From Actinomycetales bacterium (GTDB taxonomy: Bacteria > Actinomycetota > Actinomycetes > Actinomycetales > Microbacteriaceae): 64,000 nucleotides of DNA. A program made the translations under genes and the position numbers. Location: contig JAFKEN010000007.1 in NCBI GenBank assembly GCA_017308515.1, positions 294,957-358,956 on the forward strand, read 5' to 3'. Each line of letters opens with the position of its first letter. The first letter of the stretch is position 1. Shown one piece after another: positions 23,605 to 31,778 of the stretch. A model generated the notes under the pieces. It ran no database searches and was not told where the DNA came from. It was given only the letters and a program-made list of their open reading frames with translations.

Positions 23605-25158
23605 TCAGGATCGGCGCGAGCCGCCGGTCGGATCGCTCGGCGCCGGCTCTGCTGCCGGCTCGGGCTCCGACGACACATAGGCCTCGAGTCCGTCGTCGAC
23701 GGGGTCGTCATCGGCGAAGGCGAGCTTGGGCACGAAGAACAGCAGCACCATGGCGACGACGGCGCCACCCGAGCAGATCGCCCACGCGGTGAGGTACCCC
23801 GAGAGGCTCGCCGCGGTTCCGGCGCCCGCCGCGATGCCCGAGGCGAGGGCGAGGCCGAACACGGCGGAGGCGAAGGCGCCGCCGATCGTCTTCGTCGTGT
23901 TGGTGAGGCCGGTCGCGATGCCGGTCTGCCCGCGGGGCGCCGCCGCCGCGGCCGCGGCCGGGAGGGCGGCGACGAGAGCGCCCGATCCGAGCCCGGCGAC
24001 GACCATGTCGAGCAGCACCTCGGTCAGGGTCGCGTGGAACGGGATGAGCAGTCCGTAGCCGACGGCGACGAGCGCGGTCGCGACGATGAGCGCGAGCCGC
24101 GGGGCGATCCGCTTTGAGAGCACCGCGAAGAGCACGGCGCCGACGATAAGCGAGAGCAGGTAGACGCCGATCACGATGGAGCGCATCCCCGAGGAGAGCC
24201 CCAGCCCGTAGCCGAGCGGGGTGCCGTCGGCCGTCAGGGCGGTCGGGTCGGTTCCGACGTAGGTGGTGAGCGGGATCTGCGCCCCGAGCACGCTGATGCC
24301 GAACAGGCCCGCCGTGATCTGCACCGGCCACATGGCGGGCTGGCGGAGCATCCGCAGGTCGATCGCGGGATCCGGGTGGCGCAGCACCCAGAAGCCGAAG
24401 GGCAGCAGCACGAGCAGGCCGAGCGCCATGAGCGCCCACACCCACCACGCCCCGAGGCCGTTGATGCGCAGCAGCATGAGCCCGGAGGTGACGAGCACGA
24501 GCGAGAGCGACAGCAGCGAGAAGCCGACCCAGTCGAGCCGGCGGCCGGGCACCCGCTCCGACTCGGGCACGCCGAAGAGGATCGCGAAGAAGACGAGCGT
24601 GACGCACGCGGCCGGCACCGAGAGGGCGAGCGGCACGCTGCCGACCGCTTCGAAGACCGCGCCGCCGCCGAGGGCTCCCGCGATCGCACCCGCCTCGAGG
24701 GCGACGACGAGGAAGCCGGCCGCGCGCCGGGTCTGCGAGGCGACGGTGCGCGTGCGCCGGCCCCGGTCGAAGATGAGCGCCACCTCGAGCGGCAGCCAGA
24801 CCGCGTAGAAGCCCTGGAAGGCCCAGGCGATCAGGAAGCTCCAGAAGTCGCCGGCGAGCACGAGCGCCCAGCTCGCCACGGCGGTGAGCGCGGTCGAGAC
24901 CAGCAGCATGCGCTTGTGGCCGTACATGTCGCCGAGCTTCGCGAGGATCGGAACGGCGAGGGCCGAGACCAGCAGCTGCGCGGCCTCGAACCAGTTGAAG
25001 TCGGCGTCGCGGATGCCCAGGTGCGTCACGAGGTCGCTCACGAGCGGCACGTAGTACCCCTGGAGGATCCCGCTGGTCAGCTCGACCAGGAACAGGAATC
25101 CGACCAGCGAGAAGGTGATCGTCCCGAGCGAACGGGGGGCGGCGACGTCGCGGCTCAT
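23605..25158 (-). CDS. 14-TM MFS transporter (DHA2-like)
   Basis: 517 aa with about 14 membrane segments. Motif A appears as AKLGDMYGHKRMLL at about 75. The protein ends in a long acidic, Pro/Glu-rich cytoplasmic tail (residues about 475-517). It lies upstream of the GntR gene on the same strand with 134 bases between them. Its own leaderless-type promoter (TAGGGT, 25165-25170) lacks the island operator. It could import or export an island compound, but its membership is uncertain. The first helix lacks the strict DHA2 D1 motif, so a metabolite permease is also possible. Confidence 0.88.
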   Translation of the reverse strand: MSRDVAAPRSLGTITFSLVGFLFLVELTSGILQGYYVPLVSDLVTHLGIRDADFNWFEAAQLLVSALAVPILAKLGDMYGHKRMLLVSTALTAVASWALVLAGDFWSFLIAWAFQGFYAVWLPLEVALIFDRGRRTRTVASQTRRAAGFLVVALEAGAIAGALGGGAVFEAVGSVPLALSVPAACVTLVFFAILFGVPESERVPGRRLDWVGFSLLSLSLVLVTSGLMLLRINGLGAWWVWALMALGLLVLLPFGFWVLRHPDPAIDLRMLRQPAMWPVQITAGLFGISVLGAQIPLTTYVGTDPTALTADGTPLGYGLGLSSGMRSIVIGVYLLSLIVGAVLFAVLSKRIAPRLALIVATALVAVGYGLLIPFHATLTEVLLDMVVAGLGSGALVAALPAAAAAAAPRGQTGIATGLTNTTKTIGGAFASAVFGLALASGIAAGAGTAASLSGYLTAWAICSGGAVVAMVLLFFVPKLAFADDDPVDDGLEAYVSSEPEPAAEPAPSDPTGGSRRS

Positions 25159-25164
25159 GCTCGC

Positions 25165-25170
25165 ACCCTA
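25165..25170 (-). promoter_or_regulatory. -10 element of leaderless promoter for MFS gene
   Basis: Minus-strand TAGGGT ends 6 bases before the ATG at 25158; no Shine-Dalgarno precedes the start. Confidence 0.55.
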
Positions 25171-25231
25171 GACCCGCGTCGGCCCGCCCCGGCGACGCCG
25201 CCGCGCGGTCACGCGGGGCCCCTGCGGGCGC

Positions 25232-25237
25232 TAGCGT
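25232..25237 (+). promoter_or_regulatory. -10 element of leaderless promoter for phosphoribosyltransferase gene
   Basis: TAGCGT ends 6 bases before GTG 25244; no Shine-Dalgarno is present. Confidence 0.55.
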
Positions 25238-25243
25238 GAGCGT

Positions 25244-25747
25244 GTGGCCGATGACCGCGAGATCCTGACCTACGAGCTGTTCGGTGTCGCGGCGCGCGAG
25301 CTCGCGCAGCGCATCGCCGACGACGGGTTCCGGCCCGACGCGATCGTCGGGATCGCCCGCGGCGGCCTCACCCTCGCGGGCGCGCTCGGCTACGCGCTCG
25401 ACGTCAAGATGCTCGGCTCGCTCAACGTCGAGTTCTACACCGGCGTCGGCGAGACGCTCGAGGCTCCCGTCGTGCTGCCGCCGACGCTCGATCAGGCCGC
25501 GCTCGAGGGCAAGAGCGTGCTCGTGACCGACGACGTCGCCGACTCGGGCCGCACCCTCGCGCTCGTCGTGCGGCTGCTGCAGGCCGGCGGCGGCGAGGTG
25601 CGCACCGTCTGCCTGTACACGAAGCCGCGCACGATCGAGGTGCCCACCTACTCCTGGCGCGAGACCGACAAGTGGATCATGTTCCCCTGGTCGAGCGAGG
25701 GCCCCGTCGCCTATCCGGGCGAGGAGTCCCGGCCCGCGGAGGGCTGA
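25244..25747 (+). CDS. Type I phosphoribosyltransferase-domain protein (COG2236)
   Basis: 167 aa. The PRPP-binding loop is [16 protein letters not shown] (about 92-107) and the hood/PPi loop is [12 protein letters not shown] (about 34-45). These are the marks of purine-salvage-type phosphoribosyltransferases. The C-terminus with [15 protein letters not shown] is typical of the archaeal/actinobacterial xanthine/hypoxanthine group. The precise base is not determinable. The next gene, ung, begins 8 bases after its stop, so they are probably one transcript. Confidence 0.85.
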   Translation: MADDREILTYELFGVAARELAQRIADDGFRPDAIVGIARGGLTLAGALGYALDVKMLGSLNVEFYTGVGETLEAPVVLPPTLDQAALEGKSVLVTDDVADSGRTLALVVRLLQAGGGEVRTVCLYTKPRTIEVPTYSWRETDKWIMFPWSSEGPVAYPGEESRPAEG

Positions 25748-25755
25748 GCCTCCCG

Positions 25756-26442
25756 ATGCCGTCGGCCCCGAAGCCGCTCGCCGAGCTCGTCGAGCCCGGC
25801 TGGGCGCGGGCGCTCGAGCCGGTCGCCGGGCGGGTCGCCGCGATGGGCGAGTTCCTGCGCGCCGAGACGGCCGCCGGGCGCCGCTACCTGCCGGAGGGAT
25901 CCCGCGTCCTGCGTGCCTTCGAGCAGCCCTTCGACGCGGTGCGGGTGCTCATCGTCGGGCAGGATCCGTACCCCACTCCGGGCCACCCGATCGGGCTGAG
26001 CTTCGCGGTGGAACGCCACGTGCGGCCGATCCCGCGCAGCCTCGCGAACATCTACGCCGAGCTGCGCGACGACCTGGGCGTCGCGCCGCCGGAGCACGGC
26101 GATCTCTCCGCCTGGAGCCGCCAGGGCGTGCTGCTGCTCAACCGCTGCCTCACGGTGCAGGCCGGGCAGTCGGGCTCGCATCGCGGCAAGGGCTGGGAGG
26201 AGGTGACGGAGGCCGCGATCCGCGCGCTCGTCGGTCGCGACCGCCCGCTCGTCGCGATCCTCTGGGGGCGGGATGCCGGGACGCTGCGCCCGATGCTCGG
26301 CGCGACCCCGGTCATCGCCTCCGCGCACCCGAGCCCCCTCTCGGCGCACGGCGGGTTCTTCGGCTCCCGCCCCTTCAGCCGCGCGAACGCGCTGTTGCAG
26401 AGCGCGGGCGCCGACCCCGTCGACTGGCGCCTCGACCCTTAG
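25756..26442 (+). CDS. ung: Uracil-DNA glycosylase (family 1)
   Basis: 228 aa from ATG 25756. Motif A with the catalytic Asp is [16 protein letters not shown], and the uracil-binding region is [12 protein letters not shown]. Motif B with the catalytic His and the DNA-intercalating Leu is [10 protein letters not shown]. The enzyme excises uracil from DNA as the first step of base-excision repair. The length matches the family. The stop codon TAG overlaps a -10-like hexamer (26440-26445) that could serve the next gene. Confidence 0.95.
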   Translation: MPSAPKPLAELVEPGWARALEPVAGRVAAMGEFLRAETAAGRRYLPEGSRVLRAFEQPFDAVRVLIVGQDPYPTPGHPIGLSFAVERHVRPIPRSLANIYAELRDDLGVAPPEHGDLSAWSRQGVLLLNRCLTVQAGQSGSHRGKGWEEVTEAAIRALVGRDRPLVAILWGRDAGTLRPMLGATPVIASAHPSPLSAHGGFFGSRPFSRANALLQSAGADPVDWRLDP

Positions 26443-26493
26443 AGTGGCCGCATCCGCTGCGCGCGTCGCGCGTCGCGGGGAGAGGGAGAGCGC

Positions 26494-27078
26494 GTGCTGG
26501 AGGAGGAGTACAACCCGCGTCGCCGCGTTCCGCGCCGGCCGCGCCCGAGCTCGGTGCCGCCGCTCGAGGAGGAGTTCCGCTACGAGCTGCGCGCCGCGAC
26601 GGAGCGCGACATCCCCTATCTGCTCGAGATCTACAACCACTACGTCGCCAACTCGACCGTGACCTTCGACGAGGACCCGCTGACCCTCAAGGAGATGCGC
26701 GAGAAGTTCCGGCTGGTGGCGAAGCTCGGCTACCCGTGGATCGTCGCGGTGTCGCCGAGCGGCCAGGTGCTCGGCTACAGCTACGTGACCCCGTGGAAGG
26801 CGAAGGCGGCCTACCGCTTCACGGTCGAGAACTCGATCTACCTCGGGCCGGCGACGACCGGCAAGGGCCTCGGCACCGCCCTCATGGCCGCGACTCTCGA
26901 GCAGGCGAAGGCGGCGGGCATCAAGGAGGTCGTCGCGGTGATCGCCGACCGGGGCGCCGAGGCGTCGATCAAGCTGCACGAGCGCTTCGGATTCCGCCAG
27001 ATCGGCCACATGGGCAAGGTCGGCTTCAAGTTCGACCGGTGGCTCGGCACCGTGCTCATGCAGAGGTCGCTCAAGTAG
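26494..27078 (+). CDS. GNAT acetyltransferase, phosphinothricin/methionine-sulfoximine type
   Basis: 194 aa from GTG 26494, with a GAGAGGGAG Shine-Dalgarno upstream. A basic, Pro-rich N-terminal tail of about 27 residues precedes the GNAT fold. Landmarks are EIYNHYVANSTVTFDEDPLT, YSYVTPWKAKAAYRFTVENS, the acetyl-CoA loop GKGLGTALM and KLHERFGFRQIGHM. This arrangement is that of the Pat/Bar/MddA group, which acetylates methionine sulfoximine, phosphinothricin or methionine sulfone. Many members are housekeeping detoxifiers. Confidence 0.88.
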   Translation: MLEEEYNPRRRVPRRPRPSSVPPLEEEFRYELRAATERDIPYLLEIYNHYVANSTVTFDEDPLTLKEMREKFRLVAKLGYPWIVAVSPSGQVLGYSYVTPWKAKAAYRFTVENSIYLGPATTGKGLGTALMAATLEQAKAAGIKEVVAVIADRGAEASIKLHERFGFRQIGHMGKVGFKFDRWLGTVLMQRSLK

Positions 27079-27133
27079 CAAGCGGCGCGGTGCCCGGCTC
27101 TCGGCGGCGCCGGCGCGGCGGCGGGCCGCGGGC

Positions 27134-27139
27134 TAGCGT
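27134..27139 (+). promoter_or_regulatory. -10 element of leaderless promoter for VOC gene
   Basis: TAGCGT ends 6 bases before ATG 27146; no Shine-Dalgarno is present. Confidence 0.55.
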
Positions 27140-27145
27140 CGAGCC

Positions 27146-27607
27146 ATGACCGTGCGACAGCTGCGGCTCGTGCTCGAGGTCGACGACCTCGACGCCGCCC
27201 TCGACTTCTACCGCGACGCGCTCGGGTTGCCCGAGCTCGCGTCCTATCAGGCCGACGGGGGAGCGCGGGTCGCGATCCTCGAGGTGCCGAGCGCGACCCT
27301 CGAACTCGCGAACGCCGCGCAGGTCGACCACATCGACGCCGTGGAGGTCGGTCGACCCGCAGCGCGTGCCTTCCCGGCGCGGCTGCGGGTCGCCTTCGAG
27401 GTCGACGAGGGCGAGGCGGCGGCCGCGACCTCGCGTCTCGTCGCGGCGGGGGCCGAGCAGGTCGCGCCGCCGACCGAGACGCCGTGGCGCTCGCGGAACT
27501 CGCGCCTCGACGCGCCCGGCGGGCTGCAGCTCACGATCTTCGAGGAGCTCGAGGGCAGCGAGGAGCGGGCCCTGCGCGAGGGTTTCGGCACCTCCGACGA
27601 CCGCTGA
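27146..27607 (+). CDS. VOC-fold (glyoxalase/bleomycin-resistance-like) protein
   Basis: 153 aa. The paired beta-alpha-beta-beta-beta modules are seen in LRLVLEVDDLDAALDFYRDA with ALGLPELASY, and in LRVAFEVDEGEAAA followed by NSRLDAPGGLQLTIFEEL. Possible metal ligands of VOC enzymes are hard to place because the first module begins with Val rather than His. It may be a binding protein rather than an enzyme. It stands alone and is followed by a perfect 12-bp terminator hairpin. Confidence 0.8.
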   Translation: MTVRQLRLVLEVDDLDAALDFYRDALGLPELASYQADGGARVAILEVPSATLELANAAQVDHIDAVEVGRPAARAFPARLRVAFEVDEGEAAAATSRLVAAGAEQVAPPTETPWRSRNSRLDAPGGLQLTIFEELEGSEERALREGFGTSDDR

Positions 27608-27614
27608 GCGCGAG

Positions 27615-27649
27615 GGAGCGGAGCCGCGGGATCCCCTCGGCTCCGCTCC
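27615..27649. terminator. Bidirectional terminator hairpin
   Basis: A perfect 12-base inverted repeat (27615-27626 and 27638-27649) with an 11-base loop that itself contains GGGATCCC. It lies between the convergent VOC gene and the ABC permease gene and can serve both strands. Confidence 0.75.
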
Positions 27650-27681
27650 GATCGGCCCCGGCGCGCTCGCCGGCAGCCGCC

Positions 27682-28467
27682 TCAGCTGCTGCGCGGTGTC
27701 GCGCGCCGCAGCACGAGCCACCCGGCGATCCCGGCGAGGGCCGCGACGCCGAGGGCCAGCGAGTAGCCGCCCGTGAAGCCGATCGCGAGGAAGAACTCGC
27801 CGAACGCCGGCCAGTTGTCGGTGTAGGTGAGCGCCGCGGCTCCTCCCAGCAGCACCACCGTGAACACCGCGAAGAAGGCCAGCAGTCCGCGGGCCTTCCA
27901 TCGCACGTAGGTGGTCGCGATGGCGGCACCGACGAAGAAGAAGAACACGAACGCGCAGAAGATGTGGAAGGTGCGCAGCACGAACCCGGTGTCGGCGAAC
28001 CCGAAGACGGGGCTCGTGAACATCGTGCCGCCGAGTCCCCACCCTCCGGTCGCCCACTCCAGCAGCGCCATCACGGTGTAGACCGCCGTGAACAGTGCCG
28101 ACAGCCCGACGAAGGAGATCGCCGCCCCCAGGTAGAAGTCCCGGCGGGTCGAGCCGAAACCGAGGGCGAGCGGGAACGTGAGGTTCATCGCCTGGATGGC
28201 GACGACCATCATGTAGACGAAGATCCAGAACGAGGCGCCGCTGTACTGGAGGCCCTCGGAGAAGCCCTCGACGGCACCCTGGTCACCGCCGAGCGCGGAG
28301 CGGATCAGGGCCCAGACGACCCAGTTCGCCGCGAAGATGATCGCGAGGATGAGCAGCGGCGTGACGATGATCGCGAAGGGGTTCGCGACGTGCAGGCGCA
28401 CGACGTTGCCGAGTCGTCGCGACAGCGGGAATACCGGGCGGACGGGGGAGGGGGCGAGGGTGGTCAT
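27682..28467 (-). CDS. ABC exporter-type membrane subunit (YtrC/ABC-2-like)
   Basis: 261 aa with about six membrane segments starting after a short polar tail. It overlaps the ATPase stop by 4 bases (ATGA). It resembles the membrane partners of YtrABC-type operons, which respond to cell-wall-active compounds, but sequence alone does not name the substrate. The motif VVAIQAMNLTFPLALGFGSTRRDFYLGA is typical of ABC-2 permeases, in the loop entering the second TM pair. Confidence 0.8.
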   Translation of the reverse strand: MTTLAPSPVRPVFPLSRRLGNVVRLHVANPFAIIVTPLLILAIIFAANWVVWALIRSALGGDQGAVEGFSEGLQYSGASFWIFVYMMVVAIQAMNLTFPLALGFGSTRRDFYLGAAISFVGLSALFTAVYTVMALLEWATGGWGLGGTMFTSPVFGFADTGFVLRTFHIFCAFVFFFFVGAAIATTYVRWKARGLLAFFAVFTVVLLGGAAALTYTDNWPAFGEFFLAIGFTGGYSLALGVAALAGIAGWLVLRRATPRSS

Positions 28468-29357
28468 GACAGCTGCTCCTGGAGCTCGTCGGGGCGTCCG
28501 CTCGTCATGCGGACGATCATCTGCTGGAGGGAGACCGGGCCCAGTTCGAGCCCGGCCGCGGCGGCGGCGCGGCGATCGGCCTCGTCGACGCCGGTGATCG
28601 TGATCGACGCGAGACCGCCGATCCGGTCGCGGTGCAGCACGTCGCGTCCGCGCGCGAAGGCTTCGGCGGCCTCGGCGGGCCCGACGACGTTGACGGCACG
28701 GCCGCGGAGCGCCTCGGCCGACTCGTCGAGCAGGATCCGGCCCTCGTCGATCACGATGACGTGCTCGAGCAGGTCGGCGACCTCGTCGATCAGGTGCGTC
28801 GAGAGCACGACCGTGCGCGGGTGCTCCGCGTAGTCGGCGAGCAGGCGGTCGTAGAACAGCTGCCGGGCGACGGCGTCGAGGCCGAGGTACGGCTCGTCGA
28901 AGTAGGTGATCGGCGCCCGCGCGGCGAGCCCGACGATGACGCCCACGGCGGAGAACTGCCCGCGCGAGAGCTTCTTCATGCGGCGGTCGAGCGGCAGCCG
29001 GAAGTCCTTCACGAGTTCCGCGGCGAAATCGGCGTCCCAGTTCGGGAAGAACCGCTCGGCGCTGCGCAGCACGTGCTTGGCCTTGAACTCGTCGGGGTAC
29101 TTCTGGGCCTCCTTGATGAAGCAGGTGCGGCCGAGCACCGCGGCGTTCTCGAGCGGCGGCTCGCCGAACACCCGGATCTCGCCCGCGGTGGCGAACTCCT
29201 GCCCGGTCAGCAGCGACATGAGGGTCGTCTTGCCGGCCCCGTTGCGGCCGAGAAGGCCGTGGATGCCGTTCTCCTCGATGCGCAGATCGACCGCGTCCAC
29301 CGCGGTCGTCGACCCGTAGCGGCGGGTGAGCCCGCGGGTCTCGATGACGACGCTCAT
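28464..29357 (-). CDS. ABC transporter ATPase (YtrB-like)
   Basis: 297 aa from ATG 29357, overlapping the GntR stop and the permease start by 4 bases each. Walker A is GRNGAGKTT, the signature appears as LSRGQFSAVG (Arg replaces the first Gly), Walker B is ITYFDEP, and the H-loop is VVLSTHLIDEV. A C-terminal extension of about 75 residues follows the ATPase core, as in ABC-2-type export ATPases. It presumably pairs with the single membrane subunit downstream. Confidence 0.92.
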   Translation of the reverse strand: MSVVIETRGLTRRYGSTTAVDAVDLRIEENGIHGLLGRNGAGKTTLMSLLTGQEFATAGEIRVFGEPPLENAAVLGRTCFIKEAQKYPDEFKAKHVLRSAERFFPNWDADFAAELVKDFRLPLDRRMKKLSRGQFSAVGVIVGLAARAPITYFDEPYLGLDAVARQLFYDRLLADYAEHPRTVVLSTHLIDEVADLLEHVIVIDEGRILLDESAEALRGRAVNVVGPAEAAEAFARGRDVLHRDRIGGLASITITGVDEADRRAAAAAGLELGPVSLQQMIVRMTSGRPDELQEQLS

Positions 29358-29725
29358 CGGCTCGTCTCCTCTCCGACCCGCGAGTCGCGGATCATGGTGG
29401 CGAGCTGCTCGGGGTCGATGCCGAGCTTGGCGGCCTCGGCGAGCAGCGGTGCGACGTACTGGTCGCGGAATCTGTCGCGGCGCTCGGCCACGATGCGGGC
29501 GCGAGCCCCGGGGGCGACGAACATGCCGATCCCTCTCCTCTTCTCCAGGATCCCGTTGTCGACGAGCACGCCCACGCCCTTGCCGGCGGTGGCCGGGTTG
29601 ATGCGCAGGAACGCGGCGAACTCGTTGGTCGACGGGACCCGGCTGGCTTCGGGGAGCGCTCCGGAGAGGATGTCGTTCTCGATCTGCTCCGCGATCTGCA
29701 GGAAGATCGGACGGCTCTCGTCCAT
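29354..29725 (-). CDS. GntR-family regulator, YtrA subfamily
   Basis: 123 aa, the short form typical of YtrA regulators: a winged HTH (about 8-75) with IFLQIAEQIENDILSGALPE, VPSTNEFAAFLRINPATAGK and the wing RRGIGMFV, then only two helices for dimerisation. It is first in a tightly overlapping regulator-ATPase-permease operon. The perfect palindrome 61 bases upstream is the likely operator. In the family such operons are usually induced by cell-envelope antibiotics. Confidence 0.92.
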   Translation of the reverse strand: MDESRPIFLQIAEQIENDILSGALPEASRVPSTNEFAAFLRINPATAGKGVGVLVDNGILEKRRGIGMFVAPGARARIVAERRDRFRDQYVAPLLAEAAKLGIDPEQLATMIRDSRVGEETSR

Positions 29726-29785
29726 CAGTGCCCTCCTTCCGGTCTCTGGTCGTGCCTGCGAACCGGGCCCTGGTTCGTAGGTTCA

Positions 29786-29797
29786 TTAGTGCACTAA
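29786..29797 (-). promoter_or_regulatory. Candidate YtrA operator: perfect 12-bp palindrome
   Basis: TTAGTGCACTAA is a perfect palindrome in an AT-rich patch, 61 bases upstream of the ytrA-like start. It fits a dimeric YtrA-type regulator controlling its own operon. Confidence 0.7.
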
Positions 29798-29884
29798 CTA
29801 ACCAATCAGGCGGGCGGCCTCCTGTCAAGTCCGGCGGGCGCCGACGCCGCAACGAGCGCACCGGACGGCGACCGCCTCCCGCCG

Positions 29885-29890
29885 TAGGCT
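29885..29890 (+). promoter_or_regulatory. -10 element of leaderless promoter for amidase gene
   Basis: TAGGCT ends 6 bases before ATG 29897; no Shine-Dalgarno is present. Confidence 0.55.
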
Positions 29891-29896
29891 CGGGCC

Positions 29897-31330
29897 ATGT
29901 TCGAGCTGCATCACCTGACCGCCCTCGAGCAGCTCGACGGCCTGCGCCGCGGCGAGTGGAGCCCGCGCGAGCTCGCCCAGCACTACCTCGGTCGCATCGC
30001 GCGGCTGAACCCCGAACTCGGCGCGTTCGCGGAGGTCACCGGTGAGCGCGCCCTCGCGCGCGCCGACGCCCTGCTCGCCGAGGCCGAGCGCGGCGGGACC
30101 CCCGGTCGCGCGGCCGCGCTGTGGGGCCTGCCGGTGGGCGACAAGGACCTGGCTCGCCGGGCGGGGGTGCCGACGCGCTTCGGCAGCCGCGCCTTCGCCG
30201 ACTTCGTGCCCGAGGAGTCCGACGCGATCGTCGAGCACGTCGACGCCGCGGGCGCGGTGAGCCTCGGCAAGACCGCGACGCCCGAGTTCGGGTTCCCGAG
30301 CTACACCGAGCCGCTCGCCGGTCCGATCGCGCGCAATCCCTACGACCCGAGCCGGGGGCCGGGCGGCTCGAGCGGGGGCGCGGCGGTGGCCGTCGCCGCG
30401 GGGCTGCTGCCGCTCGCGCCGGGTTCCGACGGCGGGGGATCGGTGCGCATCCCCGCGGCGGCGACCGGCCTGGTCGGCATCAAGCCCAGCCGCGGGCGGG
30501 TGCCCGCCCAGTCGGGGCTGGAGGCGCTCGCGGGCCTCGTCGTCGCGGGAACACTCGGCCGCACGGTCGGCGACGCCGCCCTGCTGCTCGACGCCCTTTG
30601 CGAACCGCCGCTGCGCCGCGCGACGCGCGCGCCGCACGGCGCCGAGGAGGGCGCCTTTCTCGACGCGGCGGTGCGCGGCGAGGGGCGCTACCAGCTCGCG
30701 GTCACCCTCGACTCGCCCTGGGAGGGCTTCACCGAGCTGCCCGTGCACCCCGAGGCGCGCGCCGCGCTCGAGCTGGCGATCGCCGAGTTCAGCGCGATGG
30801 GCCACGGCGTCGACGAGGTCGCCCTGCCGCCCGCCCCCGAGTACGCGGAGGCGTTCCGCGCGGTGTGGAAGGGCGGGGCGAGCGGGGTACCGCTCACCGG
30901 GGAGCAGCTCGCCGAGGTCGAACCGCTCACCCGCTGGCTCGTCGGCGAGGGGCGCCGGATGCCCGCCGGGCAGCTCGTGGCGGCGCTCGGCGCGCTCGCG
31001 GCCTTCGAGGCGCGCCTGATCGAGCGGCTCGACCCCTTCGACGCGGTGCTCACCCCGACCCTCGCCGACACCCCGCGGCCGATCGGCTGGTGGGATCCCG
31101 AGGATGCCGAGCGCAACTTCGCGCAGCAGGTCGCCTACACGCCGTGGACGAGCATGCTCAACGCGACCGGGCTGCCGGCGATCACGCTGCCCGTGCACGT
31201 CACCCCCGAGGGACTCCCCATGGGGGTGCAGCTCATCGGCCGGCCGGGGGGCGAGCGCGTCCTGCTGGCCCTCGGCGCCCAGCTCGAGCGGCGGATCCGC
31301 TGGCAGCTGCGGCATCCTCCGCAGTGGTAG
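29897..31330 (+). CDS. Amidase-signature family hydrolase
   Basis: 477 aa. The Ser-cisSer-Lys triad is visible: K83 in LPVGDKDLA, the cis-Ser in GPGGSSGGAA (S158/S159), and the nucleophile S182 in SDGGGSVRIPA. The region KTATPEFGF and the C-terminal INATGLPAITLP-like segment (MLNATGLPAITLPVHV) are standard. The enzyme hydrolyses an amide. It is not GatA, because no gatB/gatC neighbours exist and the length and sequence lean to 6-aminohexanoate-type or general amidases. The 3' end overlaps a convergent gene by 98 bases. Confidence 0.9.
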   Translation: MFELHHLTALEQLDGLRRGEWSPRELAQHYLGRIARLNPELGAFAEVTGERALARADALLAEAERGGTPGRAAALWGLPVGDKDLARRAGVPTRFGSRAFADFVPEESDAIVEHVDAAGAVSLGKTATPEFGFPSYTEPLAGPIARNPYDPSRGPGGSSGGAAVAVAAGLLPLAPGSDGGGSVRIPAAATGLVGIKPSRGRVPAQSGLEALAGLVVAGTLGRTVGDAALLLDALCEPPLRRATRAPHGAEEGAFLDAAVRGEGRYQLAVTLDSPWEGFTELPVHPEARAALELAIAEFSAMGHGVDEVALPPAPEYAEAFRAVWKGGASGVPLTGEQLAEVEPLTRWLVGEGRRMPAGQLVAALGALAAFEARLIERLDPFDAVLTPTLADTPRPIGWWDPEDAERNFAQQVAYTPWTSMLNATGLPAITLPVHVTPEGLPMGVQLIGRPGGERVLLALGAQLERRIRWQLRHPPQW

Positions 31331-31739
31331 GCGGCACCGTGGGCGCCCGCCGGCCCGTGCCGCTCGGCGTCGCGCGCCGATAGCCGCCGTCCTCGAGCCC
31401 CGCCTCCACCTCGAAGCGGTTGGTGAGCGCGTCGCGCCCGGCGAGCACGTAGAGCGGGATCATCGCGAGCCCGTACCGCTTCCACTGCGTCGTGTGCACC
31501 TTCTCGTGCCGGAGCACGCGCGGCGCCGTCGCCGTGCGGGTCAGGTAGATCGCGCCGACCGTCGTGCCCCCGCGCGCGAAGGCCCAGCGCGGCAGGTTCT
31601 GGAAGAACACCAGCCCGTCGCGCTTCTGCAGGTGCCCGAGCCAGAGGCAGCCCCAGAGGAAGGCGAGCAGCGTCGCGAGCCAGTAGCCGGGCCGCGCGAC
31701 GACCGGGTGCAGCAGCACCGCCCGCACGACGCGCCTCAT
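31233..31739 (-). CDS. Small membrane protein with HExxH-like motif, function unknown
   Basis: 168 aa. One hydrophobic segment (about 15-35) is followed by RVLRHEKVHTTQWKRYGLAM and a downstream NRFEVEAGL. A His-Glu-x-x-His pair plus a distal Glu is the pattern of gluzincin-type zinc proteases, but no family is recognised. The C-terminal 45 residues are Ala/Arg-rich and overlap the 3' end of the amidase gene on the opposite strand. The TAGGCT hexamer 7 bases before the ATG supports expression. Confidence 0.6.
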   Translation of the reverse strand: MRRVVRAVLLHPVVARPGYWLATLLAFLWGCLWLGHLQKRDGLVFFQNLPRWAFARGGTTVGAIYLTRTATAPRVLRHEKVHTTQWKRYGLAMIPLYVLAGRDALTNRFEVEAGLEDGGYRRATPSGTGRRAPTVPPTTAEDAAAASGSAARAGRRGPAGRARPPAGR

Positions 31740-31746
31740 GCCCGGC

Positions 31747-31752
31747 AGCCTA
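31747..31752 (-). promoter_or_regulatory. -10 element of leaderless promoter for the HExxH-motif gene
   Basis: Minus-strand TAGGCT ends 7 bases before the ATG at 31739. Confidence 0.5.
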
Positions 31753-31778
31753 GGGTCCGCGGAGCGCGCGAGCCGCCG

